Assembly: GCF_050948215.1 (NCBI RefSeq)
Contig: NC_135151.1
Span: 6,922,220 to 6,986,219, forward strand
Source: Halictus rubicundus
Taxonomy: Eukaryota > Arthropoda > Insecta > Hymenoptera > Halictidae
DNA length: 64,000 nt
Direction of reading: 5' to 3'
The translations under genes were made by a program, and so were the position numbers. This document shows, piece by piece, positions 1 through 10,775 of the stretch. Position 1 is the first letter of the stretch, and every line of letters starts with the position of its first letter. The notes beneath the pieces are model-generated. The model saw nothing but the letters and a program-made list of their open reading frames with translations. It did not search any database and was not told the origin of the DNA.

Positions 1-597
1 GGGGACACCACGTTGTTTCGGTACTTGTGATTTCCAGGGGACCTGCGTGCGGGATCGTCGCGCGTTCTTCTTCGTCGTGCACGTGTTGCTTACGAGACAC
101 GGATTGCCGAGACACAACAACTCCTAGTCACGGGAGCACGGTTCTTCGCATCGCACGCGTCCCGTTGCACCGTGGAGAACGCGCACACCTGACGTACACG
201 AGGACAAAACACACCTGAGCAGGTTCCTCTGCTCGCGCCGCGATCGACTGCCGAAGCGAATACGTCCCGGCGCGTATTTCTGGCCACACACACGCGCCAC
301 CAGCTCACGCACGAATCGCAATAGACGGCACACCGCTAATCGGCTGTCGTGTGCCGGTTCTCGCTCGCGGATATTGGACTTTCCAATTTTTGTGCCGCCG
401 CGACGGCTTCCTTTCCGATGATTAATCCCCCGGCTTATCTTAAGAATCGAGCGGGACCACCGTTATCTGGGACGATAAGGATGTTTCGGGGCGATTTTTG
501 CGATCCCGGGAACGCGCGTCGTCTCGGATGATTGGGGAGAATCACAGCTGGGTGAAATAGTATTTTACATAGTAAATAGTAAATAATCCTATTCATT
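1..597. other. GC-rich window edge, no gene recognised
   Basis: The first 530 bases are CpG-rich and drop abruptly to AT-rich sequence at about 545. This could be the promoter or first exon of a gene lying to the left, but no splice-consistent coding exon was found. Confidence 0.4.
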
Positions 598-840
598 TTA
601 ACACGTTCACTGCCATGTCACCCATACGTGAGTGAAGGAATTATTTGTCCTGGTTTTAAAATGAATTTTTACGTTAATATATTCATTGTACCAAATTCAA
701 TTAGGATCTGTAAAATGCAAGAAAGCTGGAGGACTACTCAATATCATACATTTAATTTTTTGCAATTTTTATTTCATTAAATAACTTGCTGTGATTTTAT
801 GGAATTTTTGAGGTTTCTAGTTGGGCAGTCAAAGTGTTAA
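598..840. mobile_element. TTAA-flanked miniature inverted-repeat element
   Basis: The left end TTAACACGTTCACTGCC and right end GGGCAGTCAAAGTGTTAA are near-inverse. It is 243 bp with TTAA at both ends, consistent with a piggyBac-type non-autonomous element. A second left end of this family lies at 48973. Confidence 0.65.
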
Positions 841-854
841 AGTATGCGTACAAC

Positions 855-1200
855 TTTGGAAATAAAATATTTTATTTGATGCAATAAGTTTTTAAAGCAG
901 TGTTTCAAAATAATATTTTATTTGAAGAATATTTTAAATATTTTGATTTCATCTCGAAATATTTTATTCCCTTTATTTTAAATATTCTAAATATTTTATT
1001 ATAAGTATTATAAGTACTTTATTTTATGCCAGATTATTGAAATAAAATGTTTTATTTTGTGTTTCAGATTGTTAACTGAAAATATTTTATTTTATGATTC
1101 AGATTTTTGAAATACAAGTATATTATTTCATGGTTTAGATTGTCAAAATAAACATATTTTACTGTAAAATATTAAATGGTACTTGAAATATTCATTTCAC
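855..1200. repeat. AT-rich degenerate array of a palindromic AAATAAAATATTTTATTT motif
   Basis: The motif AAATAAAATATTTTATTT and variants (GAAATATTTTATT, AATAAAATGTTTTATT) recur more than ten times in 350 bases. The unit is its own reverse complement, so orientation is undefined. Confidence 0.8.
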
Positions 1201-3407
1201 CAAATATTGCCCACCTCTGGGGAGGATTCAGGTGCTTGAGGATCGTTGTGCGGAAATCGCGACACTTGAAGAGGATGCATTTTTGCGGTGGTGGAAAGTC
1301 TTTGTTTTGTTTTGTTTTGTTGCCGCAGATTGTGTAGAATCGTCAAGAATTTAGGGTAGAATAAATTAGCATCAAGTATAGTGGTGGGCTTCTTTATTTT
1401 TATGCAGCCGTACATCCATGAGAAGTAGTAACTGCGCAAAACTGCAGAACGCCAATTCATAGATAAAATTAATAGAATTGGACAGACATAGACTTGTGTT
1501 AAACTTACTCGATAGAGTAAGATAGTGTGGCTACCATGCTTGCAAATGTATCTGATGTTGTTGACTCTGCATTTTTTTAGCACTGGTGCCTTATCTTTGG
1601 TCTCCGCCCGTTAAGATTTTTTATAACTACAGGTGAATCGATTTTTATCCTCGATTAGGATTTTTCGTGTCGTTCGTAGGGAATGATGCAGTTCATGCTA
1701 ATTGCGTTGTTTTGAGTGGTGGCTACAGAAATTGTAACATTCTGAAATCGTTAATGTTTTTAGTCTAATTCTCACGATTGAAGCTTGTGTTGTTGATATA
1801 TCATTGATTTTAATCCTGTAGAAGTTTAAGCTAGAAAAAAATTCACAGGACCTGCTACGCTTGCAATGTATGAAAACATCGAGGATATTTTATTTTTAAG
1901 CAATAGTGTTGTTTTGTTTGTGTGCACTTTTTTGTATGGTTACAGGAAATTGTGCATTCAAAATGATGACAGGGTTTTAAAGGTGTTCAAGCTAGCACAA
2001 AGATGAGCAAATAATTTGATTTTTTAGTTTCCTTTCGGGTGACTGTTCCATTCTTATCAAAACGGAAATTGATGCATGTAACGTTATCTGTGTGGATTGC
2101 GATTTCCGTTCCTATACGTCGGAAATGTTGCATCGCATATTGTATTAGGTCATTTGACGTACATTCGTGTGGTTTGTTGTCGTTCTAGCTGATAACTACG
2201 TACTACGATTGTGACTGAATAATTATTAAATCCAACATGCAATAAATACGCAGCAGACATCCTTTTTTGAACGATATTTTATCTACAATATCAGTAAGTT
2301 GCTTCAATCCTTTTATCTCTGGGATGATTAATTTAGTATTTCTTGTGTCTGTTTCTGCTCGAACGTGACGCTATAGCCAGATTAGGCTTTCCCTGTATTA
2401 AAAAATTCTTCTTCACAGAAAGGATAAAAAATGATTTCTACAATCTTCTTGAAATAACCACTTTTTGATTGGAACATTTCACCACAATTTTGTAATATTT
2501 TTAGCAAAAAGGGAATATTAATATATACTAATATATAATATTCCTTTTTTTAATATTTTTTTTTTTTATATTTTTGTAATGTTTTTTTAGCTCTACTTGT
2601 TCACCTTCATATAAATTCAAGAAGACAGGTTTATCGGTTAGCATTCTCTGCTATTCCCTTATCGAAATTTCCTAATTAAGAATAGGATTCAAAGAAGCCA
2701 TCTATGTACAAATTTTTCCGAGTAATCATTCAATATGGAGATTTCGTCGCTAGACCCACGAAGCTTGGTAACCTTGCGTCACGAATTTACTTTACATTAA
2801 TTAGCGGTTTTTGTCCATATTAATGATTTTTTTGTTGTGTAATTCGATTGAGAAGATAAGCGAAGTTTGAGCGTCTGAAACGTTGACAGTCGAGTTGGTT
2901 GCTCGACGAGAGGATTTTAATGATTACGGGGTCGACCAAGGGCGTGGGTGTATTAATTTACATGCGAGATTAAACTATTCTAGGATTGCTCTGTATAATG
3001 CAATGCCTCAAGGTAGCGGTTTGTTAAAAAATTCGGTACGCTGTTCTCATGCACGAGTTGGTACGCAGTGCTCGTGTAATAATCATGATTGAAGTATCCA
3101 GGATGCAAGTGACGAACAACATTGTAACATAAGTTGGTTTATTATTAATCGTGATTTAATCATGTCAGAATTATCGATCGCCGGAGATACTATCGTACTG
3201 ATTGCAACGCGTAATCGATATCTCCATTCGCGAATGCTATTTTTTCTGCATTGAAAAGTGTATTCATAGATTAAAAATTCTTTTTTAATTGCTCAGTTTA
3301 TAGATACAAGCCTGCCTTTATCATATTTAATAATCGATTTGTCTTTGAGGAAGACAACAAATGAGAAGCGGGAATCGAAGGTGGAAGGATTAATGTTGGC
3401 ATGATCA
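1201..3407. other. no gene recognised
   Basis: AT-rich. The longest frame (1197-1583, minus, 128 codons) has only a GTG start, and I recognise no domain in it. Poly-T and poly-A runs occur near 2545-2570. Confidence 0.5.
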
Positions 3408-3631
3408 TTAGCACTAGATTTACGGGACCCGTCAAAACGACGGATTCTAATATTTTTAAATTTCGAATATTGAGATTGTAAAAATGCATCCATGAGCAAT
3501 TATTTAACAAATTCATTTCTTTGGATATATATTATTAAAAAATGGCTACAAACTTTGATCGATACATTCATGTTATTTTTATAAAGTAATGTAAAATAGT
3601 CATTTTTAGTGCTCCGTGAACCTAGTATTAA
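3408..3631. repeat. dispersed repeat family J, copy 1
   Basis: The ends CACTAGATTTACGGGACC and GTGCTCCGTGAACCTAGT are inverse to each other. The interior contains TCTAATATTTTTAA, CAACAAATTCATTTCTTTGG and TTATTTTTATAAAGTAATGT, which recur in the same order at 31329-31655 and 46019-46204. TTAA-like termini suggest a non-autonomous transposon. Confidence 0.75.
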
Positions 3632-4638
3632 GAAGATCGCCGAATATCCTTCCTAATTTCAACTAAATTGCTCGCCTAGCATATTGCTCTTATTTTACTC
3701 TTAAGCTTATGAAGCTCTGTGAATCATAGGTCCACGAATGCTAGGCATTCCAAACATTATAGTGATCTTCTCGTGTCTGTTGTAAATTCTGGATGCAGCC
3801 ATTTTGTTTACAACAACGACCGATAAATAGGCAGTTTATTGGGATCTAGGAATCCATTACCCATACATCATACTATAAAATTTGCAATTGACCATACAAT
3901 TCTTTTTTAATTCTTAGTCAGTGCTTACAAAAGAGACAAAAAGTAAGACATAATTCGATAAACCGTGGTTTATCTTATATACATCTTATATACAGCTTTA
4001 CGATTACAAAAAAATTAATCCACAAAATAATTGTACTTTCGAAAGGCAGGTATCAAATGAAAATATAAACGATGAGTCCTTTATACATTGAGGTAAAGCG
4101 GTTGTCTTTTGTGTGGCTGTGCCGAGGCTTCGTGTTTGAGGTTCACTGAAACGAAACATAAAAACAATGATCACGGTTGAATTTATAAAAAATCGCAAAG
4201 CGACTCCGATACGTAACTTTAGAATTTGTAGGATTTCCGGATTGCAAAATTTTTCTAATCTTTACACTGAACGCATTTCAATCCATACTTGTAGCTCAAA
4301 AAAATTGATAGAAAATGTTTTATAGAACTTAATAATTACTGATTTACTTACTAATACTGTATAGGAATTAAGTTCTATTTTATTACATAAAGATAAAGCT
4401 TCGAGTAATAAAATTAATTTTGAATTAGTATATCACTTTCTAATTCTAAGCTCTGACATTACGTTTAAAATTGGAAAAGCTCAGAGTTGCACTTCAAGAT
4501 ATTTCATTGAACTCGGTATTATAAAAAAAGAAAGATTCATTATGAATTCAGTGTAATACGATTTAAACCGATTCAATATAATTCTTGAATCAGTGTATTG
4601 TCACTATGTGAAATGTTGCGATTTTTATTCGAGTCAAG
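3632..4638. other. no gene recognised
   Basis: AT-rich sequence with short random frames; no repeat pair was noticed beyond simple AT composition. Confidence 0.5.
4624..4629 (-). terminator. possible polyadenylation signal AATAAA for secapin-like gene 1
   Basis: AATAAA on the minus strand lies just beyond the far edge of the palindromic element that ends at 4639. If used, the mature 3' UTR would include the element. It is a single hexamer in AT-rich DNA, so the support is weak. Confidence 0.3.
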
Positions 4639-4860
4639 ATGTAGGGTAAGATACCCAATTACCGTGGGGGTGCCAATTACTGTGCCTATATTAATTATAC
4701 GTATTCTTAAAGCATAATGAATATTAATAAAAGAGATATTAAATATTTTTTCATTAAAATCAGTTAATAAATATATGTTATACACCTAGTTTTTAATATT
4801 CATTATGCTTTAACAATAAGTATAATTAATATAGGTACAGTAATTGGATCCTTTACCCTA
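4639..4860. mobile_element. palindromic miniature element with 65-85 bp inverted arms
   Basis: The left arm begins TAGGGTAAGATACCCAATTA and the right arm ends TAATTGGATCCTTTACCCTA. The arms share ATATTAATTATAC and CATAATGAATATT in inverted order around a short AT-rich centre. The ends TAGGGTAA/TTACCCTA fit a TA target duplication. The right edge supplies the stop codon of secapin-like gene 1. Confidence 0.75.
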
Positions 4861-5034
4861 TTTTATGAAATAATTTACCGTGAATGTTATGACTTTTCTG
4901 CAGCCAACGTTGCGGACCATTCTATACCCTGGTGGACATCGTTTTCTCTTCGGGAACGTCAACGGTTTGGATTGTCCACCGACGATCAAAGCCATCAGGA
5001 GAATTGCGAGTAGTACGAAACGTAGCGGTGACAT
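4858..5034 (-). CDS. secapin-like secreted peptide, gene 1 (58 aa)
   Basis: The reading frame starts at ATG 5034-5032. Residues 1-20 or so are a clear signal peptide (MSPLRFVLLAILLMALIVGG). A short basic spacer follows, then a C-terminal two-cysteine loop, CPPGYRMVRNVGC at residues 33-45, then RKV. A Cys-Pro-Pro-Gly loop with basic residues after a signal peptide is the pattern of secapins, small aculeate venom/body peptides with serine-protease-inhibitor-like and antimicrobial activities. The stop TAG at 4860-4858 coincides with the edge of a palindromic element (4639-4860), so the natural C terminus may have been altered. A possible splice donor (ACG|GTAAAT) also lies near the end. The two neighbours have the same orientation and design. 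Confidence 0.7.
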   Translation of the reverse strand: MSPLRFVLLAILLMALIVGGQSKPLTFPKRKRCPPGYRMVRNVGCRKVITFTVNYFIK

Positions 5035-5060
5035 TTTAACTTCTGGTCCTTGACTGCTCG

Positions 5061-5473
5061 TTAAACTATTTCGCGATTTCGCAGGGCTGATCTACTATGT
5101 CTACGTTGAAATTGCCGACTGACACAGAGCCCAATGAAAACACCATGGATATACCCTCGTTCACATGCGATTTCCCTCCCCCCGTTTCCGTTTATTCGCA
5201 CTAATTTGCGGTTACACTTCATATCCTCGTCACGCACATTGTGGTTTCTATTTGGTAATTGCGTCAAATGTTTTCTGAGATACGATAAAACCGGAAATTT
5301 CGATTGCGGTTTAAATGCTTTTGTAGTTGTTGCTGACGTCTGTAGGATTTTGTTTTTATCAGCCTGAGGATTATGTGTCGTCTAATCTTGCGCGTTCTTA
5401 ATTATTCACGCAGTTACAACATTTCTAAATTTGGTAAAAATTGATCCTTGTCGGTTTTCTCATAAGGGACCGT
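5061..5473. other. no gene recognised
   Basis: Upstream flank of secapin-like gene 1 apart from its core promoter. Short open frames on both strands show no domain, signal peptide or splice context. Confidence 0.5.
5118..5153 (-). promoter_or_regulatory. core promoter of secapin-like gene 1 (TATA plus TCAGT initiator)
   Basis: On the minus strand GGTATATCC (TATATC at 5153-5148) is followed by TCAGT at 5122-5118. The initiator A at 5120 is 33 bases from the first T of the TATA box, close to standard insect spacing. The 5' leader would be about 85 bases to the ATG at 5034. Confidence 0.5.
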
Positions 5474-6414
5474 GCAAACAGAGAGGAAATAAGAGTGCTC
5501 ACGCTCGGGGTTTTCGTGTCCCCACTTTTCTGCATCATCTTTTTAGCCTGGAACAGAACCTGCATCAACTTTTTAGCCTGGACCAGAACCTGCATCATCT
5601 TTTTAGCCTGTATTAGAACCTGCATCATCTTTTAGGCTAGATCAAAGCCACAGACGAGGTACAGGAGTAGACCAATCATCCAATGTATTTTTTTGTCTCA
5701 CGTCCGCGGGGCTCTAGAGCCCCCTTACCATTTTTGTGTCATATCCTACCATATCGGTCGGAACTATTATTGTGGAACCAATATCACAGACGACACGTAG
5801 GTGTACACCAGCACCGACGAGATATAGATAAAGACTGCCAGCCCCCGTGTTAAACTGCGAGTCTCAAAGTGGGTCCCAGGTGGGTACTGGGAGCGGTCGG
5901 TAACGGCTCCAATGTCGAGATACTCTCGTCGGTTACTGCTCGGTTCTGTGCAATGCTAAAAACGACGATGTCACGAAAGTGGGAACGCCGAACCCCGGGC
6001 GTGAGCACTCTCATTTCCTCTTTTCCTATACCTCGTCTGTGCTTTTAGCATGGAACAGAAGGCACATCATCTTTTTAAAGCATGTCAAAGTAACTTTTAT
6101 GCATGATTATTGGGAGTATACAAGATACTCGATTCTCACTAATATTTCCGATTCTTGAGTTATGTTCTGTGTGCTGTGATGTAGCTCACCAGTTGGTTAT
6201 TCTATTTGGGAAGAGTCGGTATTTCCAGATATCCTCTCTGGTATTTCATATCGTGCGACACAAAACAGCATAAGATGACATTAGTTCCACATTATTAGTT
6301 CCGACTGATGTGGTAGGATGTGACACAGAAATAGTAAGGGGGCTCTAGAGCCCCGCGGACGTGAGACAAAAAAATACATTGGGTGATTGGTCTACTCCTG
6401 TACCTCGTCTGTGG
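5474..6414. mobile_element. composite element with two interleaved inverted-repeat pairs and internal tandem repeats
   Basis: Pair 1: 5648-5773 (CCACAGACGAGGTACAGG and onwards, containing GGGGCTCTAGAGCCCC) is inverted at about 6290-6414. Pair 2: about 5481-5528 (GAGTGCTCACGCTCGGGG) is inverted at about 5974-6024 (CCCCGGGCGTGAGCACTC). The pairs interleave, so this is not a simple hairpin. A 33-34 bp unit (TTTTTAGCCTGGAACAGAAC) repeats about three times at 5533-5637 and once, diverged, at 6042-6085. No transposase frame is visible. Confidence 0.7.
5533..5637. repeat. tandem repeat, 33-34 bp unit, about 3 copies
   Basis: CTGCATCATCTTTTTAGCCTG repeats at regular spacing with few substitutions. 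It is open in several frames and so produces spurious short reading frames. Confidence 0.85.
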
Positions 6415-7628
6415 TGATTCCTCTCTGATAGTATCTCGACGGCGTCAGAAACTTGTACAAAATTCAATGTTGATGTTTGATACTAAATGGCGCTGTAGTC
6501 TTAATCTATGCGGAAAATTCTCTGTCGGTAAATTTGGTGAGTAGTTTCAGCATTTTTCCACTAGGTGGAATGGCGGTGATTAGAGATTTTCAGGAACAGA
6601 TGATTTTTGTCGGAATTTGTATTGGATCTTATGGCCAGAACGGCAAGATTCATGTGTCACTGTCTTTACACATATTTTTAATATCATTAATAATAATTAA
6701 GGACGAGTAGCTTCAAAGGAACCCTATGCTTTAAAAATGGCAATATAATTCCTAAACCCCACAAAAGTACATAAAAAATTTCGAGCTACGTGAATACATT
6801 AATGTTTTTATTACTTTATAAATCCTTACTTGTTATTGTTACTTTTATATTTATAACCGAGGGAAGCACAAAATATACAGTGAATATTACTTGTCTTTGT
6901 ATACTTCTTAAAAACAATTCGGTTCTTTTATTGTAGATACGTTACGAACAAGCAGTAAAGAAGCTCTCTTGAATCGATTATATCAAGTTGTTCATCAGTG
7001 ACTGGGAAATATATTTTCTATAAATATTTGTACACTTTACTATCCACAATCATGAATTACACTATTACACTATTTCCTCTGACACGTAGGATTAACCTGT
7101 ACAATTGTTTCGCCGATTTCATTCAGTGTAATTTAAAAAATGTGGTAATTCGTTGCCAAGAACGACTTCAGAAACGGTCTGCAGAGAATCCGTTGTCGGT
7201 GTTTACCGCAGCTGCTTCCGATAAAAACAAGACTATGGCAATACTTGGCTAAAAGCTATACACCTGAAACAATAATCAAAACTTATATTAAACAAAGTCA
7301 CAAACCACATTACTAAAAAAATACTTCACACTCTTATCCATTCACAAAACTCCACAAAAATCATAATCAACAGTGTCTCTAAAACAAATCAGCTACACCC
7401 ACTCATTATTACCTCTTTCTGAATCGTCAAAAGGAAGCTTAAAAATCACATTTTATACAATAATTCTAATTAAAATTATTGGATTATGTTACTGGGGATA
7501 AGTTGCAGGTACATGATTAAAATTTCTGTGCAAGGGGTTATTAAAAAATCCTTCGCTATGGGCCACAGATTTTGAAAAATTAGGAAATAATCGCCGGTAG
7601 ACAATGCGTTCAAATACCGATCACTTAC
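6415..7628. other. no gene recognised; 3' flank of secapin-like gene 2
   Basis: AT-rich sequence with scattered short open frames and no recognisable element. It may contain the 3' UTR of gene 2 if the GTAAGT after its stop is a used donor. Confidence 0.5.
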
Positions 7629-7838
7629 TCAAAAAATCGCTCTGCACCGGTTCCCGATCCTCACTCTATCCGGTGGACAATTGATAGGAACATTGATAAA
7701 GGATCCTGTCTCGACCTTCTCCGTTTGGAACCTGATGAACGTCTTCTGTTGTCCGATTGTCGAAACTTCAACAGCCTCGGTCGAAGACAGGAACAAAACC
7801 AGTACCACTGTCAATGCAACAGCACACTGAAGTCCCAT
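7629..7838 (-). CDS. secapin-like secreted peptide, gene 2 (69 aa)
   Basis: The chosen ATG (7838-7836) places a signal peptide at residues 1-23 (MGLQCAVALTVVLVLF). The frame is open further upstream to an ATG at 7964, but those 42 residues are basic and would bury the signal. A propeptide-like spacer leads to FINVPINCPPDRVRIGNRC, with cysteines at residues 54 and 65 (C-x10-C), and the frame ends RAIF. The I-N-V-P preceding Cys-Pro-Pro and the Asn-Arg-Cys-Arg at the loop's end are the clearest secapin match in the window. The stop is immediately followed by GTAAGT, a perfect donor, so an intron in the 3' UTR or at the extreme C terminus is possible. Likely secreted into venom or haemolymph. 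Confidence 0.82.
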   Translation of the reverse strand: MGLQCAVALTVVLVLFLSSTEAVEVSTIGQQKTFIRFQTEKVETGSFINVPINCPPDRVRIGNRCRAIF

Positions 7839-8340
7839 GTTGAATGTAGAGGATCGTCTTCCTTTTCGATCGGCTGTTGCACTGACAAACTTCTTTGTTC
7901 GAGGCAGAGCTCGAGCGAAATCATGCGCACCGTTTCGGTATCGTTTCCGGTATGTCGTTATCAAACAGCGACCTTTCTGCTTGTCGGAACGTGTCTTATC
8001 ACCTGAGAGTTTTCACGAAATAACTCGCATACCGATTTCCACCGATTGTCGGAAAAGCACGTCGCATTGCTCGACGGGAGCAGCGTGCTCTCAGAGGCTC
8101 GAGCCGCGATCACGGTTGGCCTTGTCCCGCGTGAAGATTGTCTTATCCGCTGCGCAGCTATCGATGCCAGTAAAAATTGTTATCGCGAGATAACTCTTGT
8201 CAGCTTGGAAGATTGGTATCGCGGGAAATTCCCGTCCGGGAACAGACTTTCTTTTTCCAGAGAACGATTACCAACGTTTGCAATGAGTCTCATCGTTTCG
8301 GATTCCGGGAAAGTCTGATCAAACGCGAGTAATTACGAGC

Positions 8341-8583
8341 TCACCAAACCCTCCTGCATCTGCCACGTCGGTCAACTTGATGCCCAGGTTCGCAGACTGA
8401 CTGTCTGTTTCGAGGAGCCATTATTATCGAGGTTTCCATCACTTTGCTCACCGGAGAGTTTCCTTGTGCATTTTGTGCGGTGGTTGAGGAGATTGCACCT
8501 TCGTTCACGCTTTCGATGGACCTGCTTGCGATCAAGGTTACGAACAGTGATATCAGAGTGATCACGGTGCAATAAAGTTTCAT
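8341..8583 (-). CDS. secapin-like secreted peptide, gene 3 (80 aa)
   Basis: The ATG is at 8583-8581. Residues 1-20 form a signal peptide (MKLYCTVITLISLFVTLIAS). A Ser/Thr/Asn-rich propeptide-like segment follows, then IIMAPRN and a basic two-cysteine loop, CEPGHQVDRRGRC, at residues 64-76, ending RRVW. The layout matches gene 2, but Cys-Glu-Pro replaces Cys-Pro-Pro, so this is a divergent paralog. The stop overlaps a candidate donor (TTTG|GTGAGC), recalling the donor that follows the stop of gene 2. It lies 500 bp upstream of gene 2 on the same strand, consistent with tandem duplication. Confidence 0.72.
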   Translation of the reverse strand: MKLYCTVITLISLFVTLIASRSIESVNEGAISSTTAQNAQGNSPVSKVMETSIIMAPRNRQSVCEPGHQVDRRGRCRRVW

Positions 8584-10565
8584 TGTTGATGATTGGAAGC
8601 TGGTTTATTCGGGGCTTTCGCGGGTTTGCGAGAGATTCAAGTTAATGTAACTTCACCACAACGAGACTGTCATCCTACGCCGACGAATCTCCGCTGAATA
8701 CTAAAAGGTCAAACCAGAGATTCGCAGTTTGCCGGTCCCATCTCTTCGCGATAACCTTCGTTAACGGTCTCTGGTGGACGGTGACACCAAGCAGTTTTTA
8801 TCTTCTTCTTTTTCCTCTTTTTGAAATTGTTCGCAGAAGAACTTTGGTGACTGTTTATAATAGATTGTCATAAAAGTTGTTTTCGTAATTGAGCGTGTGT
8901 TAGGTCATTTTAAAAATCGTGTTGTCGTTCGACGCCAGATTCAGTGTATGTGATATTTCTATATATTTGTAATCGTTTATGTATTCACCATCGTTCCCAA
9001 TAACGTCCTCCTATTTGTCAATTTTTTCACTCTATTTTTCTTTTAATATCTTTGGGGCTTTTAATTCAAGAACTGGTGGCTTCATTGGAGCTTGAAATCT
9101 TTCGACGTCTAACGTTTTTGCCAATCCGAGCGATTGTTATTGTAAAAGAGTGATTATTATTGTAAGTTCATTGGCGATCTTCTGCGATCGGTTAACCCCC
9201 GTTTGTTATATAATGTTCTGATCTCGGACGAAAACATCGAAGAAAAAATGCGCATATATACTTCGGACCAGAAGAAATTTGCGTTTGTTCATGGCGATAA
9301 CCTTCGGTGACTAGTGTAGCAAATGTTGTTTATCTGCGTGACGTTGTTTCTTCACGGCTTTGTCCATTTGACGTTATTACATGCTATATATAGTTACAAT
9401 TGTCTCAATTGTAAAAGTAGATCTCTACATAGAATTTCGACAGATTTTGTTTACATATTCATTCAGACAGTTCCATGGTTTATTGCAATGAATTTTGAAT
9501 ACTTTGCATCACGGAGTCACTGCTTCACCGAGCCTTCAACTTCAACGATATTCGACCCTAAGTCATTCGAAATTAGACCCAATAATTACAATAACATAAT
9601 TTTTACCTTCTCACGAACTTCTTTGCTTCGTTTCTCAATTAGTTTCATAGTTCGGTGTCCGGGACCATTTTGATCGTTTCAAAGCTCATTCAGCTCCTGG
9701 TGATTAATTTAAATTGACACTGTTTCATTAAGTACAGTAGCAAAAAACTTAACGACTTCATATTCCAATACTAACTTGTACTGGCTCCGGACAACAAATG
9801 TCTCGGTGAAGTTTGTTAATTAGAGGATGAGCATTGGTAAACGGGATTCCTCAGGATTTCCGTAGAAGGAAGCGGGCGTTTCGAGGTTCGTGGCGCCATC
9901 CCGCGATCATCGAGCGACCGATAAAATGGTCGCGGCGGCGGCGGCGGCGGCGTCGTGTCACGCGATAACCGTGCAGCTTAGACCGTGACAAATGATTCGC
10001 CGTCGAGAGGCTGCTGTGTCGCGGTACACATTTTTCACGTTATCGCGGCTCGAGCACCGTCGTCCTACATGGAGAGAGGGCATTTTTCCCTCGGAGTTCT
10101 CGCTCCTTACTGTCGCGCCGCGATTAATTAACCCGGCCGATTCCTCAGAGCAGCGGACACGCCGATCTCGCGATTACAGCAATCCTTATTATCGAAATCT
10201 CGCGGAATCGTTCCGTGCAAGTTCCCGCGAGTCATGTCGCAGAAATTACTATAATTACCGTTCGATGTTTTTACTCGGAATGTTCACCCTCCAGGGACGT
10301 TGAATCCGAGCGGAATCCGATCGCTGTCGCGTTCTTTCTGTCCGCAAGAAGTTGCCGCTTCCCGACAGTCACTCAAGAATGGATTCAAGAGGAAATACAG
10401 TCTGCTCCTCGCGTCAATATATTAATATTTTATTGCCAGTTGCAGGTTGGCGACTCTTTTGCCAACCATAGCAGCAGGGTCTTCGATACTCTAAAGTCCG
10501 CATGAATTTATCATATTCAATCAAATGACCGTGTATACACATCTGTTGTGGTAGTGAGGGTCTTT
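8584..10565. other. 5' flank of the secapin-like cluster; GC island at 9880-10330
   Basis: AT-rich to about 9850, then a CpG-rich island with a GGC trinucleotide run at 9931-9952. The open frames in the island have no recognisable domain. Confidence 0.45.
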
Positions 10566-10775
10566 TTAACGCTAAACCTACCGAGCCTTAAAAGTAACTG
10601 GCGGTATGTTGCCTTATCAAAATGACGAGACTGAATTTATTTAGACTTTGTGCGACTCTTATTGTAATATGTGTTCTATTAAGGATATTTGAAAGCATCT
10701 TGATAACTTCAAGAATTGTGACATAAAATATCTGGAACCGGTCGTTTTGACCAGTGGCGGTAAGTTTAGAGTTAA
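10566..10775. mobile_element. TTAA-flanked miniature element, family B
   Basis: The left end TTAACGCTAAACCTACCG is inverse to the right end CGGTAAGTTTAGAGTTAA; 210 bp. Related copies are at 20161-20359, 26871-27471 and 28474-28660. The TTAA termini suggest piggyBac-type mobilisation. Confidence 0.75.

Noticed and set aside
1197..1583. 128-codon minus-strand frame
   Set aside because: GTG start, and I could not place the NWRSAVLRSYYFSWMYG segment in a known family; left as non-coding.
5533..5637. CRISPR-like regular repeats
   Set aside because: Units are contiguous 33-34 bp tandem repeats with no spacers, in a eukaryotic genome.
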